A stretch of DNA of 64,000 nucleotides from Olivibacter sp. XZL3 (GTDB lineage: Bacteria; Bacteroidota; Bacteroidia; Sphingobacteriales; Sphingobacteriaceae). Made by a program: the position numbers and the translations under genes. How positions within the stretch are numbered: the stretch's first letter is position 1; each line of letters opens with the position of its first letter. Of this stretch, positions 9,302 through 18,449 are shown piece after piece. The stretch spans positions 1 to 64,000 of the forward strand of contig NZ_SBJH01000041.1 of the NCBI RefSeq assembly GCF_004368405.1, in the 5' to 3' direction. The notes below the pieces were generated by a model, which had not been told where the DNA came from, made no database searches, and saw nothing but the letters and a program-made list of their open reading frames with translations.

Positions 9302-10735
9302 ATGGCCACAAGTAAGTCACAGGGAGAGTTTAGTTTCTTTAATGATGTTTGCGAATTTTTTGACCATGCAGCCCAGTTCACGAATCACGATAAAGGCTTG
9401 TTGGATCAGATAAAAGCTTGTAATAGCGTTTATCGTTTCCGTTTCCCAATCCGAAGAGCGAATGGTAAATTGGAGGTTATTGATGCATGGCGTGTGGAAC
9501 ATTCGCATCATAAATCGCCTACCAAGGGAGGAATCCGCTACAGTGAAATGGTCAACGAGGACGAGGTGATGGCGCTTGCAGCATTGATGACCTATAAATG
9601 TGCAATCGTCAACGTTCCTTTCGGCGGGGCAAAAGGAGGGATTTGTATCAATCCAAGGGATTATTCGGTGCCTGAGCTGGAAACGATTACCCGACGATAT
9701 ACAGTCGAATTGGTCAAGAAAAATTTTATTGGGCCCGCAATTGACGTTCCGGCGCCGGATTATGGTACCGGTGAGCGGGAAATGAGCTGGATCGCTGACA
9801 CTTACCTAACGATGAATCCCGGTCAATTAGACGCATTGGGAAGTGTTACAGGAAAGCCCCTTTCTTTGAGTGGTATTGATGGAAGGAAAGCTGCAACAGG
9901 CAGGGGTGTTGCCATCGCGATTCGGGAATGCGCCGATATTGCAGAGGACATGAAGGCATTGGGCCTAACACCCGGCATCGCAGGTAAACGCGTAATTGTG
10001 CAAGGACTCGGTAATGTGGGCTATAATACAGCAAAAGTGCTGGAAGAGTATGGCGCCGTTATTGTTGGAATCTGCGAGTACGATGGCGCTCTGTATAACG
10101 AGGATGGTTTAGACGTTGATGCGATCTTAGAACACAGAAGAAACACTGGTACCGTTTTAGGCTACAAGAAAGCGAAGCAAGAGTTTACAAATCCAAGTGA
10201 GGGCTTGGAACAAGCATGCGATATATTGGTACCCGCCGCCTTGGAAAAGCAAATCACGGAAGACAACATCGGAAGGATAAAGGCCAAAATTATTGCTGAA
10301 GGTGCGAATGGGCCGACCACGCCGAAGGCGGAGGAAATATTTACAAAAAATGGGGGCATTATTATTCCCGATATGTACTGCAATGCAGGTGGTGTAACGG
10401 TTTCTTATTTCGAGTGGCTGAAGAATCTATCGCATGTCGCCTTTGGACGTATGGACAAACGTTATGAAGAAACGGCCAATAGGAATATCGTCAATATGGT
10501 GGAGGCTGTCACGGGCGTTACGTTGACAAGCGATCAGCGAAGCGTGATTATAAAAGGCGCTTCAGAGCTTGAATTGGTAAATTCTGGCTTGGAGGACACC
10601 ATGATCCGATCTTATCACGAGATTAGAAGAATAAAAAATGCAAACAATAACATCGGTACCTTACGTACCGCCGCTTTTGTAGGTTCTATTGACAAAATAG
10701 CCACCTCTTATCTTAATATGGGAATTTGGCCTTAA
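9302..10735 (+). CDS. Glu/Leu/Phe/Val dehydrogenase (glutamate dehydrogenase type)
   Basis: Oxidatively deaminates an amino acid, most likely glutamate to 2-oxoglutarate, with NAD(P). It is 477 residues. The catalytic region [15 protein letters not shown] (68-82) and PFGGAKGGI with catalytic K111 fit the hexameric family. A Rossmann nucleotide-binding motif follows in [20 protein letters not shown] near 227-246. The C-terminal part has [15 protein letters not shown] and [17 protein letters not shown], as in glutamate dehydrogenases. It starts 66 bp after ccmD and ends at a strong terminator. Coenzyme preference cannot be judged safely, so no gene symbol is given. Confidence 0.9.
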   Translation: MATSKSQGEFSFFNDVCEFFDHAAQFTNHDKGLLDQIKACNSVYRFRFPIRRANGKLEVIDAWRVEHSHHKSPTKGGIRYSEMVNEDEVMALAALMTYKCAIVNVPFGGAKGGICINPRDYSVPELETITRRYTVELVKKNFIGPAIDVPAPDYGTGEREMSWIADTYLTMNPGQLDALGSVTGKPLSLSGIDGRKAATGRGVAIAIRECADIAEDMKALGLTPGIAGKRVIVQGLGNVGYNTAKVLEEYGAVIVGICEYDGALYNEDGLDVDAILEHRRNTGTVLGYKKAKQEFTNPSEGLEQACDILVPAALEKQITEDNIGRIKAKIIAEGANGPTTPKAEEIFTKNGGIIIPDMYCNAGGVTVSYFEWLKNLSHVAFGRMDKRYEETANRNIVNMVEAVTGVTLTSDQRSVIIKGASELELVNSGLEDTMIRSYHEIRRIKNANNNIGTLRTAAFVGSIDKIATSYLNMGIWP

Positions 10736-10773
10736 CGGTAAAGAGGGTCGCCGCTTGGGGTGGAAAGCAAATA

Positions 10774-10809
10774 AAAAAAGCTATCGGAGTGCATTCGATA
10801 GCTTTTTTT
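10774..10809. terminator. Bidirectional intrinsic terminator between glutamate dehydrogenase and lon
   Basis: The arm AAAAAAGCTATCG (10774-10786) pairs perfectly with CGATAGCTTTTTT (10796-10808). The A-run and T-run on either side let it serve both convergent genes. Confidence 0.88.
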
Positions 10810-10820
10810 ATTTATTAAAG

Positions 10821-10869
10821 TTTTGACTTTTGACTTTTGACTTTTGACTTTTGAATTTTGACTTTTACC
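10821..10869. repeat. Heptanucleotide tandem repeat array
   Basis: Seven 7-bp units in a row. The first four and the sixth are TTTTGAC, the fifth is TTTTGAA and the last is TTTTACC. The array begins 12 bp beyond the terminator and ends 32 bp from the lon stop codon. A second 7-bp array with a different unit lies behind relA/spoT at 23367-23429. Confidence 0.9.
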
Positions 10870-10901
10870 ATCCCTACGGGAGGCAAGCTTTCGGATTTTT
10901 C

Positions 10902-13358
10902 TTATCTATTAATGCTGAAGTCTAAGGGCTTTTTTACCTTCTCTGTTAACAGTGCAAAGTCTATCACTTCCTTCATCTCATTAACATAGTGAAAGTTCAA
11001 ATCTTTTATATAGCCTTCCTTAATTTCCAAGATATCTTTTCGGTTCGACTTGCAAAGTATAATGTCGCGGATGTTCGCTCTTTTTGCAGCTAAAATCTTT
11101 TCTTTGATACCACCGACAGGCAGTACTTTTCCGCGTAAAGTGATTTCTCCGGTCATTGCTAAGTTGGCACGCACTTTCCGCTGAGTAAAGGAAGAAGCTA
11201 AAGCGGTCAGCATCGTTATGCCCGCCGAAGGACCATCTTTCGGCGTCGCCCCCGCAGGCACGTGAATATGTACGTCCCATTTATCAAATAGTTCAAAATC
11301 GATCTCGAAGTCAGCCGCATGTGCACGCAGATAGGCCATCGCTATACCCGCGGATTCTTTCATTACATCGCCGAGATTGCCGGTTAATGTTAACTTCCCT
11401 TTACCGGGGCTCAAGCTGGACTCAATAAAAAGAATATCGCCTCCAACCTGCGTCCAAGCTAAACCGGTTACAACGCCGGCTACGTCATTGCTCTCATATA
11501 GATCCTTATCGTAAATCGGCGCGCCTAAGATATCGCTCACGTCCTGGCTATTGATATTCGGGCCGATCGGTGTTTCCATCACCATATTGGTTGCTACGCC
11601 CCTAACGAGCGCACCTATCTTTTTCTCTAAGCCACGCACGCCCGACTCGCGGGTGTATTCGTCGATTACTTTTTCTATTACACTGCTCTTAAGTGAAATG
11701 TCTTTTGTCGTTAAGCCATGCTGTTCACGCTGTTTAGGCAGGAGGTGTTTCTTAGCTATCTCGATCTTCTCTTCGATGGTATACCCATTGACCTCAATGA
11801 TTTCCATTCTGTCTAACAAAGCGGGTTGGATAGTGCTTAGTGAATTTGCTGTAGCGATAAACATGACATTAGAAAGGTCGTAATCCATTTCTACATAGTG
11901 ATCGTAGAATGCGCTGTTTTGTTCAGGATCGAGTACTTCCAATAAAGCAGAGGATGGATCGCCCCGAAAATCATTTCCGACTTTATCAATTTCATCTAAA
12001 ACGAAAACCGGGTTGGAGGTACCTGCTTTTTTTATTGATTGAATGACTCTTCCGGGCATCGCACCGATATAGGTCTTTCTATGTCCCCTAATTTCCGCCT
12101 CATCCCGAACACCGCCCAATGCCATCCTGACATATTTTCGGTTCAGGGCTTTGGCAATAGATTTTCCTAGGGAAGTTTTACCAACTCCCGGAGGGCCTAC
12201 AAGGCATAATATCGGCGCTTTCATGTCGCGTTTAAGCTTCAAGACTGCCAAATACTCGATAATGCGCCTTTTTACTTTTTCCAGGCCGTAATGGTCTTTA
12301 TCCAAGATTTTCTCTGCTCGCTTTAGATCAAAATTATCTCTGCTGAACTCGCTCCAAGGCAAGTCGATCAAGAGTTCGAGGTAATTCAGTTGAACGGAAT
12401 AATCTGCCGCTGCCGGATTAATCCGACTTAATTTATCCAGCTCTTTTTTAAAGTGGATCGCTACCTCTTTACTCCATTTCTTTTGTAAGGATTTTTTTCG
12501 CAGCTCCTCGATTTCCAGATCAGGCGTCGATCCGCCCAGCTCTTCCTGTATGGTTTTTAGTTGTTGATTCAGGAAATAATCACGCTGCTGTTTGTCGAGG
12601 TCAACGCGAACCTTGTTTTGGATTTGAGTTTTTAGCTCTAATAACTGCAGTTCTGCAGTCAATTGCTCAAGCACCTTGTTGGCACGTTCTTTCACGTTCT
12701 TTGTTTCCAATAGCTGCTGCTTTAAGGTTAAATCAGCATTCATATTGGAGGAAATGAAATTGATCAAAAAAGAAGGACTTTCAATGTTTTTGATAGCGAT
12801 TCCTGTTTCGCTGGGTATATTGGGCGAAATGTTGATTATTTGAAGCGCTAATTCTTTGATGGAGGAGATCAGGGCATTGAATTCTTTTTCTTTTTTCGCC
12901 TTCTCTTCCACAAAACGTTCTATCGTCGCCTTGATATAGGGTTCAGACTGTACCTCTTCCTTCAGTTTAAACCGTTGTTTTCCCTGAATAATGACGGTGG
13001 TATTACCATCCGGCATCTGCAGCATTTTTATGATCATGGCTACGGTACCAACGTTATGGAGCTGGTCAAAAGCCGGATCTTCTATCGACATATCGCGTTG
13101 GGCGACAACGCCGATGGCGCGATCTCCTTTATACGCTTCCTTAATCAATTTAATAGATTTGTCGCGCCCGACAGTGATGGGTATAACCACTCCGGGAAAC
13201 AAAACTGTATTTCTTAAAGGTAGTATGGACAGAATGTCGGGTAACTCCTCGCTGCTCATATCGTCTTCATCTTGCTGTGTGAATAGAGGGAAAAACTCCG
13301 TGTCTTCATTTATGATGGGTAATGCTTGGTTAAAATCGAATAGATCAAACTTGCTCAT
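10902..13358 (-). CDS. lon: ATP-dependent protease Lon
   Basis: Cytosolic AAA+ serine protease that degrades misfolded and regulatory proteins. At 818 residues it is a full-length LonA. The N-terminal substrate-binding domain starts near residue 40 (LPDILSILPLRNTVLFPGV). A coiled-coil region follows, then Walker A GPPGVGKTS near 386 and Walker B VFVLDEIDK. The C-terminal protease domain has the catalytic Ser711 in KDGPSAG and the dyad lysine in GGIKEKILAAKR about 43 residues later. The first 40 residues are acidic and specific to this lineage. The gene is convergent with glutamate dehydrogenase, and I find no clear promoter motif in front of it. Confidence 0.97.
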   Translation of the reverse strand: MSKFDLFDFNQALPIINEDTEFFPLFTQQDEDDMSSEELPDILSILPLRNTVLFPGVVIPITVGRDKSIKLIKEAYKGDRAIGVVAQRDMSIEDPAFDQLHNVGTVAMIIKMLQMPDGNTTVIIQGKQRFKLKEEVQSEPYIKATIERFVEEKAKKEKEFNALISSIKELALQIINISPNIPSETGIAIKNIESPSFLINFISSNMNADLTLKQQLLETKNVKERANKVLEQLTAELQLLELKTQIQNKVRVDLDKQQRDYFLNQQLKTIQEELGGSTPDLEIEELRKKSLQKKWSKEVAIHFKKELDKLSRINPAAADYSVQLNYLELLIDLPWSEFSRDNFDLKRAEKILDKDHYGLEKVKRRIIEYLAVLKLKRDMKAPILCLVGPPGVGKTSLGKSIAKALNRKYVRMALGGVRDEAEIRGHRKTYIGAMPGRVIQSIKKAGTSNPVFVLDEIDKVGNDFRGDPSSALLEVLDPEQNSAFYDHYVEMDYDLSNVMFIATANSLSTIQPALLDRMEIIEVNGYTIEEKIEIAKKHLLPKQREQHGLTTKDISLKSSVIEKVIDEYTRESGVRGLEKKIGALVRGVATNMVMETPIGPNINSQDVSDILGAPIYDKDLYESNDVAGVVTGLAWTQVGGDILFIESSLSPGKGKLTLTGNLGDVMKESAGIAMAYLRAHAADFEIDFELFDKWDVHIHVPAGATPKDGPSAGITMLTALASSFTQRKVRANLAMTGEITLRGKVLPVGGIKEKILAAKRANIRDIILCKSNRKDILEIKEGYIKDLNFHYVNEMKEVIDFALLTEKVKKPLDFSINR

Positions 13359-13724
13359 TTTTATGTTTTATGTTTTATATGGTAACAGGTTTTGGCCAAA
13401 ATGACAGTTGCCCTGCTATTTTCTTTTGTAAATGATCGAATAGATAATGGTGCAAGGGTTATGCCAATGTCTATTTAATCGATTTTTTTTACTATTCATG
13501 TCATATTTTCAGATGGGGTGTTGCGCTTTCTTTGCAATGATACTACAATAAAATTAAAAGCCTGTAAATGAATAATATTCAAGGTGACACAATAAAATAC
13601 ACAATTTTTAGTTTATTTTTGTGTCGAAATGGCAATTGAATTGTTATCTTAGAGAAGGGATAGACCCTTGGGCTTATACTAAGGTGACATAATGGCCTTC
13701 GAGGAACAAAAGAATTTTAATTAA
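13359..13724. other. Divergent intergenic region between lon and the TPR gene
   Basis: This 366-bp AT-rich region holds the control signals of two divergent genes and no supportable ORF. A TATTTTTG box at 13614-13621 points to the TPR gene, without a TTG at the usual distance. A 13-bp direct repeat AAGGTGACAyAAT occurs at 13581-13593 and 13681-13693, exactly 100 bp apart, with the first copy sitting where a -33 element would lie. The stretch near 13660-13678 resembles the leader of the serine palmitoyltransferase gene. Confidence 0.6.
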
Positions 13725-14396
13725 ATGAACATTAGACGCAATCAATTTATGAATTTTGGTAAATCAATGAAACAATTGGTGTTACTGGGAATTTTTATTT
13801 TTTCCGTAAGTGCTGCCGTAGCGCAGTCGCAATCTTCGTCCAGTAATCCTTATGTGCGCTTGGGAAATAAAGCGATCATGGATGGAGATTTTAAGGCGGC
13901 CGTAAATGCCTTGGAAAAAGTGAAGAATCCGGATACGCTTGTTACGTACATGTTGGGATATTCGCAGATCAGATGTGCTGACTATAATAAAGCGATCAAC
14001 TCTTTCACGAAACTTTTAAGCCAGAGTCCGAACAACTTTTCAGCCTATTATTGGAGAGGTAAGGCCCGTAATACCTTGGCTATACAAGGGGAGAGCAAGT
14101 TAAGTGAGACGGAACGTAACAAGATGTTGCAAGAGAGTATCGAAGATTTCACAAATGCGATTAAGCTTAATCCCGATGATTTATCTTATTACCAAAGCAG
14201 AGGTATGGCGTACAGAGATTTAGGCATCTTACAGGGAACTAATTCGACTGCCGTATATGACAAGGATCAGGCGAGCGCGGCTTATCAAAAAAGCATAGAC
14301 GATTTACAACACGTCTTGAGTGCGAATTCCAAGAGGGAAGATTTGGCAAAAGAGATTAAGAAAGTGAAAATTTACAAAAGTAACTTGTCTAAATAA
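13725..14396 (+). CDS. Secreted tetratricopeptide repeat protein
   Basis: A 223-residue protein with a signal peptide (hydrophobic stretch near residues 17-34, cleavage probably after AVAQ) followed by at least three TPR-like helical pairs. The clearest are NPYVRLGNKAIMDGDFKAAV, the repeat around ADYNKAINSF, and a third around DLSYYQSRGMAYRDLG. TPR proteins act as protein-binding scaffolds, here in the periplasm or at the envelope. No enzyme motif is present and no partner can be named. It is monocistronic and closed by a strong terminator. The ATG at 13725 is preferred because AT-rich TTTTAATTAA precedes it, as for the gene at 55495. ATGs at 13749 and 13764 are possible alternatives. Confidence 0.8.
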   Translation: MNIRRNQFMNFGKSMKQLVLLGIFIFSVSAAVAQSQSSSSNPYVRLGNKAIMDGDFKAAVNALEKVKNPDTLVTYMLGYSQIRCADYNKAINSFTKLLSQSPNNFSAYYWRGKARNTLAIQGESKLSETERNKMLQESIEDFTNAIKLNPDDLSYYQSRGMAYRDLGILQGTNSTAVYDKDQASAAYQKSIDDLQHVLSANSKREDLAKEIKKVKIYKSNLSK

Positions 14397-14416
14397 GGGC
14401 AGTTGGAAATCCTTAT

Positions 14417-14454
14417 AAAAAGGCCTTAGTATGCAAAGTACTAAGGCCTTTTTT
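14417..14454. terminator. Bidirectional intrinsic terminator after the TPR gene
   Basis: A 15-bp stem pairs 14417-14431 with 14439-14453 (core GGCCTTAGTA/TACTAAGGCC), with A-rich and T-rich flanks. It serves the TPR gene and the convergent lipoprotein gene, whose stop codon touches its right end. Confidence 0.9.
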
Positions 14455-15005
14455 CATGATGCAATCTTTCCGGTAATCAGATAGCTGTTTCGACCGATGA
14501 TTCGTATAGCTTGTTCTTTTTCTATTCTATAGAGGGAGTCGGGATAGTAGTCGAGCTTTTCCAACGATTCGTATAACCAATTCTTTTCTCCATTCAAAAT
14601 ATAGATCCGCTTAATACGTCCTTTTTGATCTTTGTGGATTTTAATTTCCTTTGTGCGGAGTTCCGGGTCTTTTGTACGATAAGTTAGGATGTCGTTTGTT
14701 GAATCGACGCTGTAACGTTGTAGCCAGTCTGGTTTATTTATATCCGAAGAAGCGAACAGATCGAGTTCTCTTTGCCAATCGCTTAATTGTAGTTTCTTCT
14801 GTTCACGCTGTTCATTTTTACCAACAGTTTTAACAATTACCGGATTCACTTCCTGCAGGTGTCGCGCCTGCTGCTCGAAGTACGAAACCAAATCGAAATA
14901 AGGCCGATCTGTCGTCTTCGTTTCGTCCTTGTCGGACGAACAAGAGCAAAGGCCGGTAAAGGAAAAAAGCGCGCCGATCAGAACGAAAAGTAAGGCGGAT
15001 TTCAT
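14454..15005 (-). CDS. Hypothetical lipoprotein
   Basis: I do not recognise a family. The 183-residue product begins with a lipoprotein signal peptide: hydrophobic residues 4-18 and a lipobox-like LCSC, with cysteine near residue 20 or 22, followed by an acidic and threonine-rich linker. The rest is polar and soluble, with a Lys/Glu/Gln-rich centre and a YRTKDPELRTKEIKI strand region. These features suggest a membrane-anchored periplasmic or outer-membrane lipoprotein. It is downstream of gpmI on the same strand but separated by a structured 124-bp spacer, so cotranscription is uncertain. Confidence 0.7.
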   Translation of the reverse strand: MKSALLFVLIGALFSFTGLCSCSSDKDETKTTDRPYFDLVSYFEQQARHLQEVNPVIVKTVGKNEQREQKKLQLSDWQRELDLFASSDINKPDWLQRYSVDSTNDILTYRTKDPELRTKEIKIHKDQKGRIKRIYILNGEKNWLYESLEKLDYYPDSLYRIEKEQAIRIIGRNSYLITGKIAS

Positions 15006-15058
15006 TAAAAATAAAATGTTAGGGGTTTGTAGATAAACAGGTAAACGGCGTCATGAGA

Positions 15059-15115
15059 TAGGAGATGGGCAGCTTCCTTACGGCGTGTGTAGCGTCCGTA
15101 ATCGTCCATCTCCTA
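15059..15115. repeat. Nested inverted repeat downstream of gpmI
   Basis: Outer arms TAGGAGATGG (15059-15068) and CCATCTCCTA (15106-15115) are perfectly complementary. Inside them TTACGG (15078-15083) pairs with CCGTAA (15096-15101). The result is a two-tier stem-loop without a T-run. It may stabilise the gpmI 3' end or be a short dispersed palindromic element. Confidence 0.55.
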
Positions 15116-15129
15116 AGTTTAGCGCTACA

Positions 15130-16647
15130 TTAAACAAGCACTTCCCCGGTCATTTTTTGAGGAACCGGAACGTTTAATAAAGTAAGGATCGTCGGAGCGA
15201 TGTCTCCCAACTTGCCGTCTTTAATCTGTTTATAGTCTTTATCAATTAAGATACAAGGTACCAAATTAGTCGTGTGAGCCGTATTGGGCGTACCATCTTC
15301 GTTTACCATATATTCGGAGTTGCCATGATCGGCAATAATAACAAACGAGTAGCCTTCCTCTATACCTTTTTCTACTACTTGCTTGGTACAACTGTCTACG
15401 GTTTCAACTGCTTTTACCACGGCGCTAAAGACACCGGTATGACCCACCATATCGGGATTTGCAAAATTCAAACAGACAAAATCCGGATGATTGGTTTCCA
15501 TCTCTTTACAAATGGCATCAGCAATGCCCTGCGCGCTCATTTCAGGTTGTAAATCGTAAGTAGCTACCTTTGGCGAAGGAATCAGTATTCGTGACTCTCC
15601 TGCAAATTCGGCTTCCCGGCCACCCGAGAAGAAGAACGTTACGTGCGGATATTTTTCGGTTTCGGCAATACGGACCTGCGTTTTCCCGTTTTTTTCCAGT
15701 ACTTCTCCGAGCGTTTCGGTTATATCATCCTTTCGGAAAATCACTTCTACGTGCTTAAAAGTTTCATCATAAGAAGTCATCGTGACGTATCTTAAGTTCA
15801 GCGGTGTCATATTGTAATCGGGAAACGCTTTTTGCGTGAGTGCGATGCTTATTTCCCGACCTCTATCGGTACGAAAGTTGAAACAAATAACCACATCGCC
15901 GTCTTTGATAGTTGCCAGCGGTGCGCCCTGCTGATTTACTTTAACGATCGGTTTTACAAATTCATCGCTTACGCCATCAGCATAAGAGGCCTTAATTGCA
16001 GCAACTATATCCGTACTGGCCTTTCCTTGGCCATGTACTAAAAGATCATAAGCCTCTTTGACCCGCTCCCAACGATTATCTCGGTCCATTGCATAATAGC
16101 GACCGATTGCAGAGGCCAATGTGCCTTTTCCGTCTGCCAGATATTCTTCAAGCTCGCTAATGTAGCTTACACCCGAATGGGGGTCGGTGTCTCTGCCATC
16201 CAAGAAAGCGTGGATAAACACGTTGTCTGTTAACCCTGCCGTTTGTGCCGCTTCACATAAACCACGGAGATGTTTAGTATGTGCGTGGACGCCGCCATCA
16301 GAAACGAGACCGATCAGGTGTACAGCCTTACCTTCCTTTTTAGCATAAGCGAAGGCCTGTTGTAGCGTATCGTTTTGGTTAAGTTCTCCGTCGTCTACCG
16401 CTTTATGAATACGGCCAAGCTCCTGATATACGATGCGACCGGCACCTAAATTCATATGTCCCACTTCAGAATTACCCATTTGGCCAGCAGGTAGGCCTAC
16501 AGCTTCTCCAGAGGCTTCCAGTTTCGAGTGCGGATACGAATGCAATAAGTGGTCTAAAAAGGGCGTATTAGCGGCCTTTACCGCATTTGAATCATCATCC
16601 TTGCCGTAACCAAGACCGTCAAGAATTATGAGCATTGCTTTCTTCAT
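15130..16647 (-). CDS. gpmI: 2,3-bisphosphoglycerate-independent phosphoglycerate mutase
   Basis: Glycolytic enzyme that interconverts 3- and 2-phosphoglycerate using two manganese ions and a phosphoserine intermediate. It is 505 residues, the usual size. The N-terminus has the metal-binding aspartate in LIILDGLGYG, and the catalytic Ser60 lies in GQMGNSEVGHMNLGAGR. Also present are HAFLDGRDTDP, NFRTDRGREI and the second metal cluster FANPDMVGHTG with VIIADHGNSE. All motifs are intact. A TAGGTTTG box on the minus strand at 16685-16692 could serve as its -7 element, but no TTG is suitably placed. Confidence 0.97.
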   Translation of the reverse strand: MKKAMLIILDGLGYGKDDDSNAVKAANTPFLDHLLHSYPHSKLEASGEAVGLPAGQMGNSEVGHMNLGAGRIVYQELGRIHKAVDDGELNQNDTLQQAFAYAKKEGKAVHLIGLVSDGGVHAHTKHLRGLCEAAQTAGLTDNVFIHAFLDGRDTDPHSGVSYISELEEYLADGKGTLASAIGRYYAMDRDNRWERVKEAYDLLVHGQGKASTDIVAAIKASYADGVSDEFVKPIVKVNQQGAPLATIKDGDVVICFNFRTDRGREISIALTQKAFPDYNMTPLNLRYVTMTSYDETFKHVEVIFRKDDITETLGEVLEKNGKTQVRIAETEKYPHVTFFFSGGREAEFAGESRILIPSPKVATYDLQPEMSAQGIADAICKEMETNHPDFVCLNFANPDMVGHTGVFSAVVKAVETVDSCTKQVVEKGIEEGYSFVIIADHGNSEYMVNEDGTPNTAHTTNLVPCILIDKDYKQIKDGKLGDIAPTILTLLNVPVPQKMTGEVLV

Positions 16648-16874
16648 TTTAATATGCTTTTGTATGTGTATTTTTCTGTTATCACAAACCTAATACAAAA
16701 AATGGTCCTTTGCTTAATTTTTTTTAAATATTGACTTATACGGGCTGGCAATCGGAAAATTTTTGACAAAATGGCATGCTTTTGGCTGTAATAGGAAGCA
16801 GCGTGTAATGGGTGAAGAAACTGTACATATATTGATACCACGAAGGCGATTAAGCTAAACTTTTATCTGTTGGG

Positions 16875-17279
16875 ATGATGAAAAGTGCATGTATTATATT
16901 ACTTCTTATTTTTGTTAACCTACAATCCAACGTTGCTTATTCTCGTATAGATGATCTGATCGGCGCTATTGCAAACTGCTTTAGAACGGGTAATAGTAAG
17001 GAATTATCAATGTATTTTTCAACTACGGTAAGTCTTTCTTTACTGGAAGAAGGTGACAGTTATTCTAAAAATCAAGCAGAAATACTGCTACATAATTTCT
17101 TTAGCAAACATACCATCCAAAGTGGGAAAATTCTCCATAGAATGGAGACCAATGCCACAAATCGTTATGCCGTTATTGAGTTGATTTCTTCGACCCATAA
17201 ATTTAGGGTTTCCTTATCTTTAAAGAACGTGAACTCCAAATTTCTCATAACAGATATGCGGATCGATGTTGTCAATTAA
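16875..17279 (+). CDS. DUF4783 domain-containing secreted protein
   Basis: A 134-residue protein with an N-terminal signal peptide (hydrophobic 5-18, likely cleavage after VAYS). The mature part has the pattern IDDLIGAIANCFRTGNSKELSMYFSTTV followed by an alternating strand-rich half. This matches DUF4783, a small NTF2-like fold found in Bacteroidota, usually of unknown function. Members often lie near nadC and plsY in related genomes, as here. No catalytic residues are evident. It is divergent from gpmI and 258 bp upstream of nadC. Confidence 0.7.
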   Translation: MMKSACIILLLIFVNLQSNVAYSRIDDLIGAIANCFRTGNSKELSMYFSTTVSLSLLEEGDSYSKNQAEILLHNFFSKHTIQSGKILHRMETNATNRYAVIELISSTHKFRVSLSLKNVNSKFLITDMRIDVVN

Positions 17280-17537
17280 TATAAATCTGCGTCCGGATCT
17301 TATTTGTGCCTTTTATCTTGATCATTGTGAAGGGTTCATGAGCGTTGATGAATACAGAGAAGAAAAATAAAACCGCGCAACGGCGTCTTGCCCAAGCTTA
17401 TTCTTGAATCGCTGCGCTCATAAAGATAATCGAGCTCAGATTACAAAGAGAAGTCGCTGTCGCTATGAATCCGCGGAGCGCTTGCTAAAACTTTTTCTAT
17501 TCACGAAATTTTCCTTAGGTTTGAAGCCGATTACGAT

Positions 17538-18398
17538 ATGAGCACTATAGACAATACACAGCTACGGACTTTTATAAGCCAAGCGTTGCAAGAGGACGTT
17601 GGCGACGGAGATCATACCTCTTTGTCGACGATTCCTGCGGGAAAGCAGGGAACAGCGAAGTTAATTATTAAGGAAGACGGCGTTTTAGCCGGCATAGAAG
17701 TAGCTCATGTTATCTTTCAGCAAGTAGATCCATCACTCGAGGTGAGGTCAAAACGAAGTGACGGAGAACACGTTTCGGTAGGCGATATCGTCTTAACGGT
17801 CGAAGGCAGTATTCATTCCATATTGGTGGCTGAGCGTTTGGTGCTGAATATCATGCAAAGGATGAGCGGTATCGCAAGCACCACCCGACGGGTCGTGGAG
17901 TTGTTGGAAGGCACGGGTACGAAGGTGCTTGATACCCGGAAAACCACTCCGGGAATCCGATTTTTAGAAAAGGAAGCCGTGCGCATAGGAGGGGGGACCA
18001 ATCACCGTTTTGGCTTGTATGATATGATATTGATAAAAGACAACCACGTCGATTATGCAGGAGGTATCGTTGAGGCGTTAGTTGCGGCAAATCGGTATCG
18101 ACAAAGTTTAAAAAAAGCGATCCAAATAGAGATTGAAGTACGAAATTTGAAGGAGCTCGACGCTGTAATTAAATTCGGTCAGGTTGATCGCATCTTGTTG
18201 GACAATTTTGATTTCGAAACCTTAAAGCAGGCTGTTGCGCTAGTAAATGGAAGGTTTATAACAGAAGCTTCGGGCGGCATCACCCTTGAAAATGCTAAAC
18301 AATTTGCTGACTGTGGCGTTAATTATATCTCAATGGGGGCGTTGACGCATTCTGTTAAGAGTCTTGATATGAGTTTAAAGGCTCAGATTGTTAACTAA
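17538..18398 (+). CDS. nadC: Nicotinate-nucleotide pyrophosphorylase (carboxylating)
   Basis: Quinolinate phosphoribosyltransferase of NAD synthesis. It converts quinolinate and PRPP to nicotinate mononucleotide, CO2 and pyrophosphate. At 286 residues it is standard. Diagnostic blocks are ALQEDVGDGDHTS near 17-29, NIMQRMSGIASTTRR, the substrate motif LDTRKTTPGIRFLEKEAVRIGGG, and HRFGLYDMILIKDNH. The C-terminal part has EASGGITLENAKQFADCGVNYISMGALTHS. A TAGGTTTG box at 17516-17523 ends 14 nt before the ATG and is a likely -7 element, although a matching TTG is 31 nt away. plsY follows after about 50 bp. Confidence 0.96.
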   Translation: MSTIDNTQLRTFISQALQEDVGDGDHTSLSTIPAGKQGTAKLIIKEDGVLAGIEVAHVIFQQVDPSLEVRSKRSDGEHVSVGDIVLTVEGSIHSILVAERLVLNIMQRMSGIASTTRRVVELLEGTGTKVLDTRKTTPGIRFLEKEAVRIGGGTNHRFGLYDMILIKDNHVDYAGGIVEALVAANRYRQSLKKAIQIEIEVRNLKELDAVIKFGQVDRILLDNFDFETLKQAVALVNGRFITEASGGITLENAKQFADCGVNYISMGALTHSVKSLDMSLKAQIVN

Positions 18399-18449
18399 AG
18401 TTAAGATTTTTTACTAATAAGATTTTCCTTTTTAGTATCATTGTACCCG

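Noticed and set aside
10821-10869. Possible CRISPR array
   Set aside because: Units are 7 bp without spacers and no cas gene is present, so it is a simple tandem repeat. The same applies to 23367-23429.
12991-13404. 137-codon plus-strand ORF overlapping the lon start
   Set aside because: Antisense to the conserved N-terminal domain of Lon, no family match.
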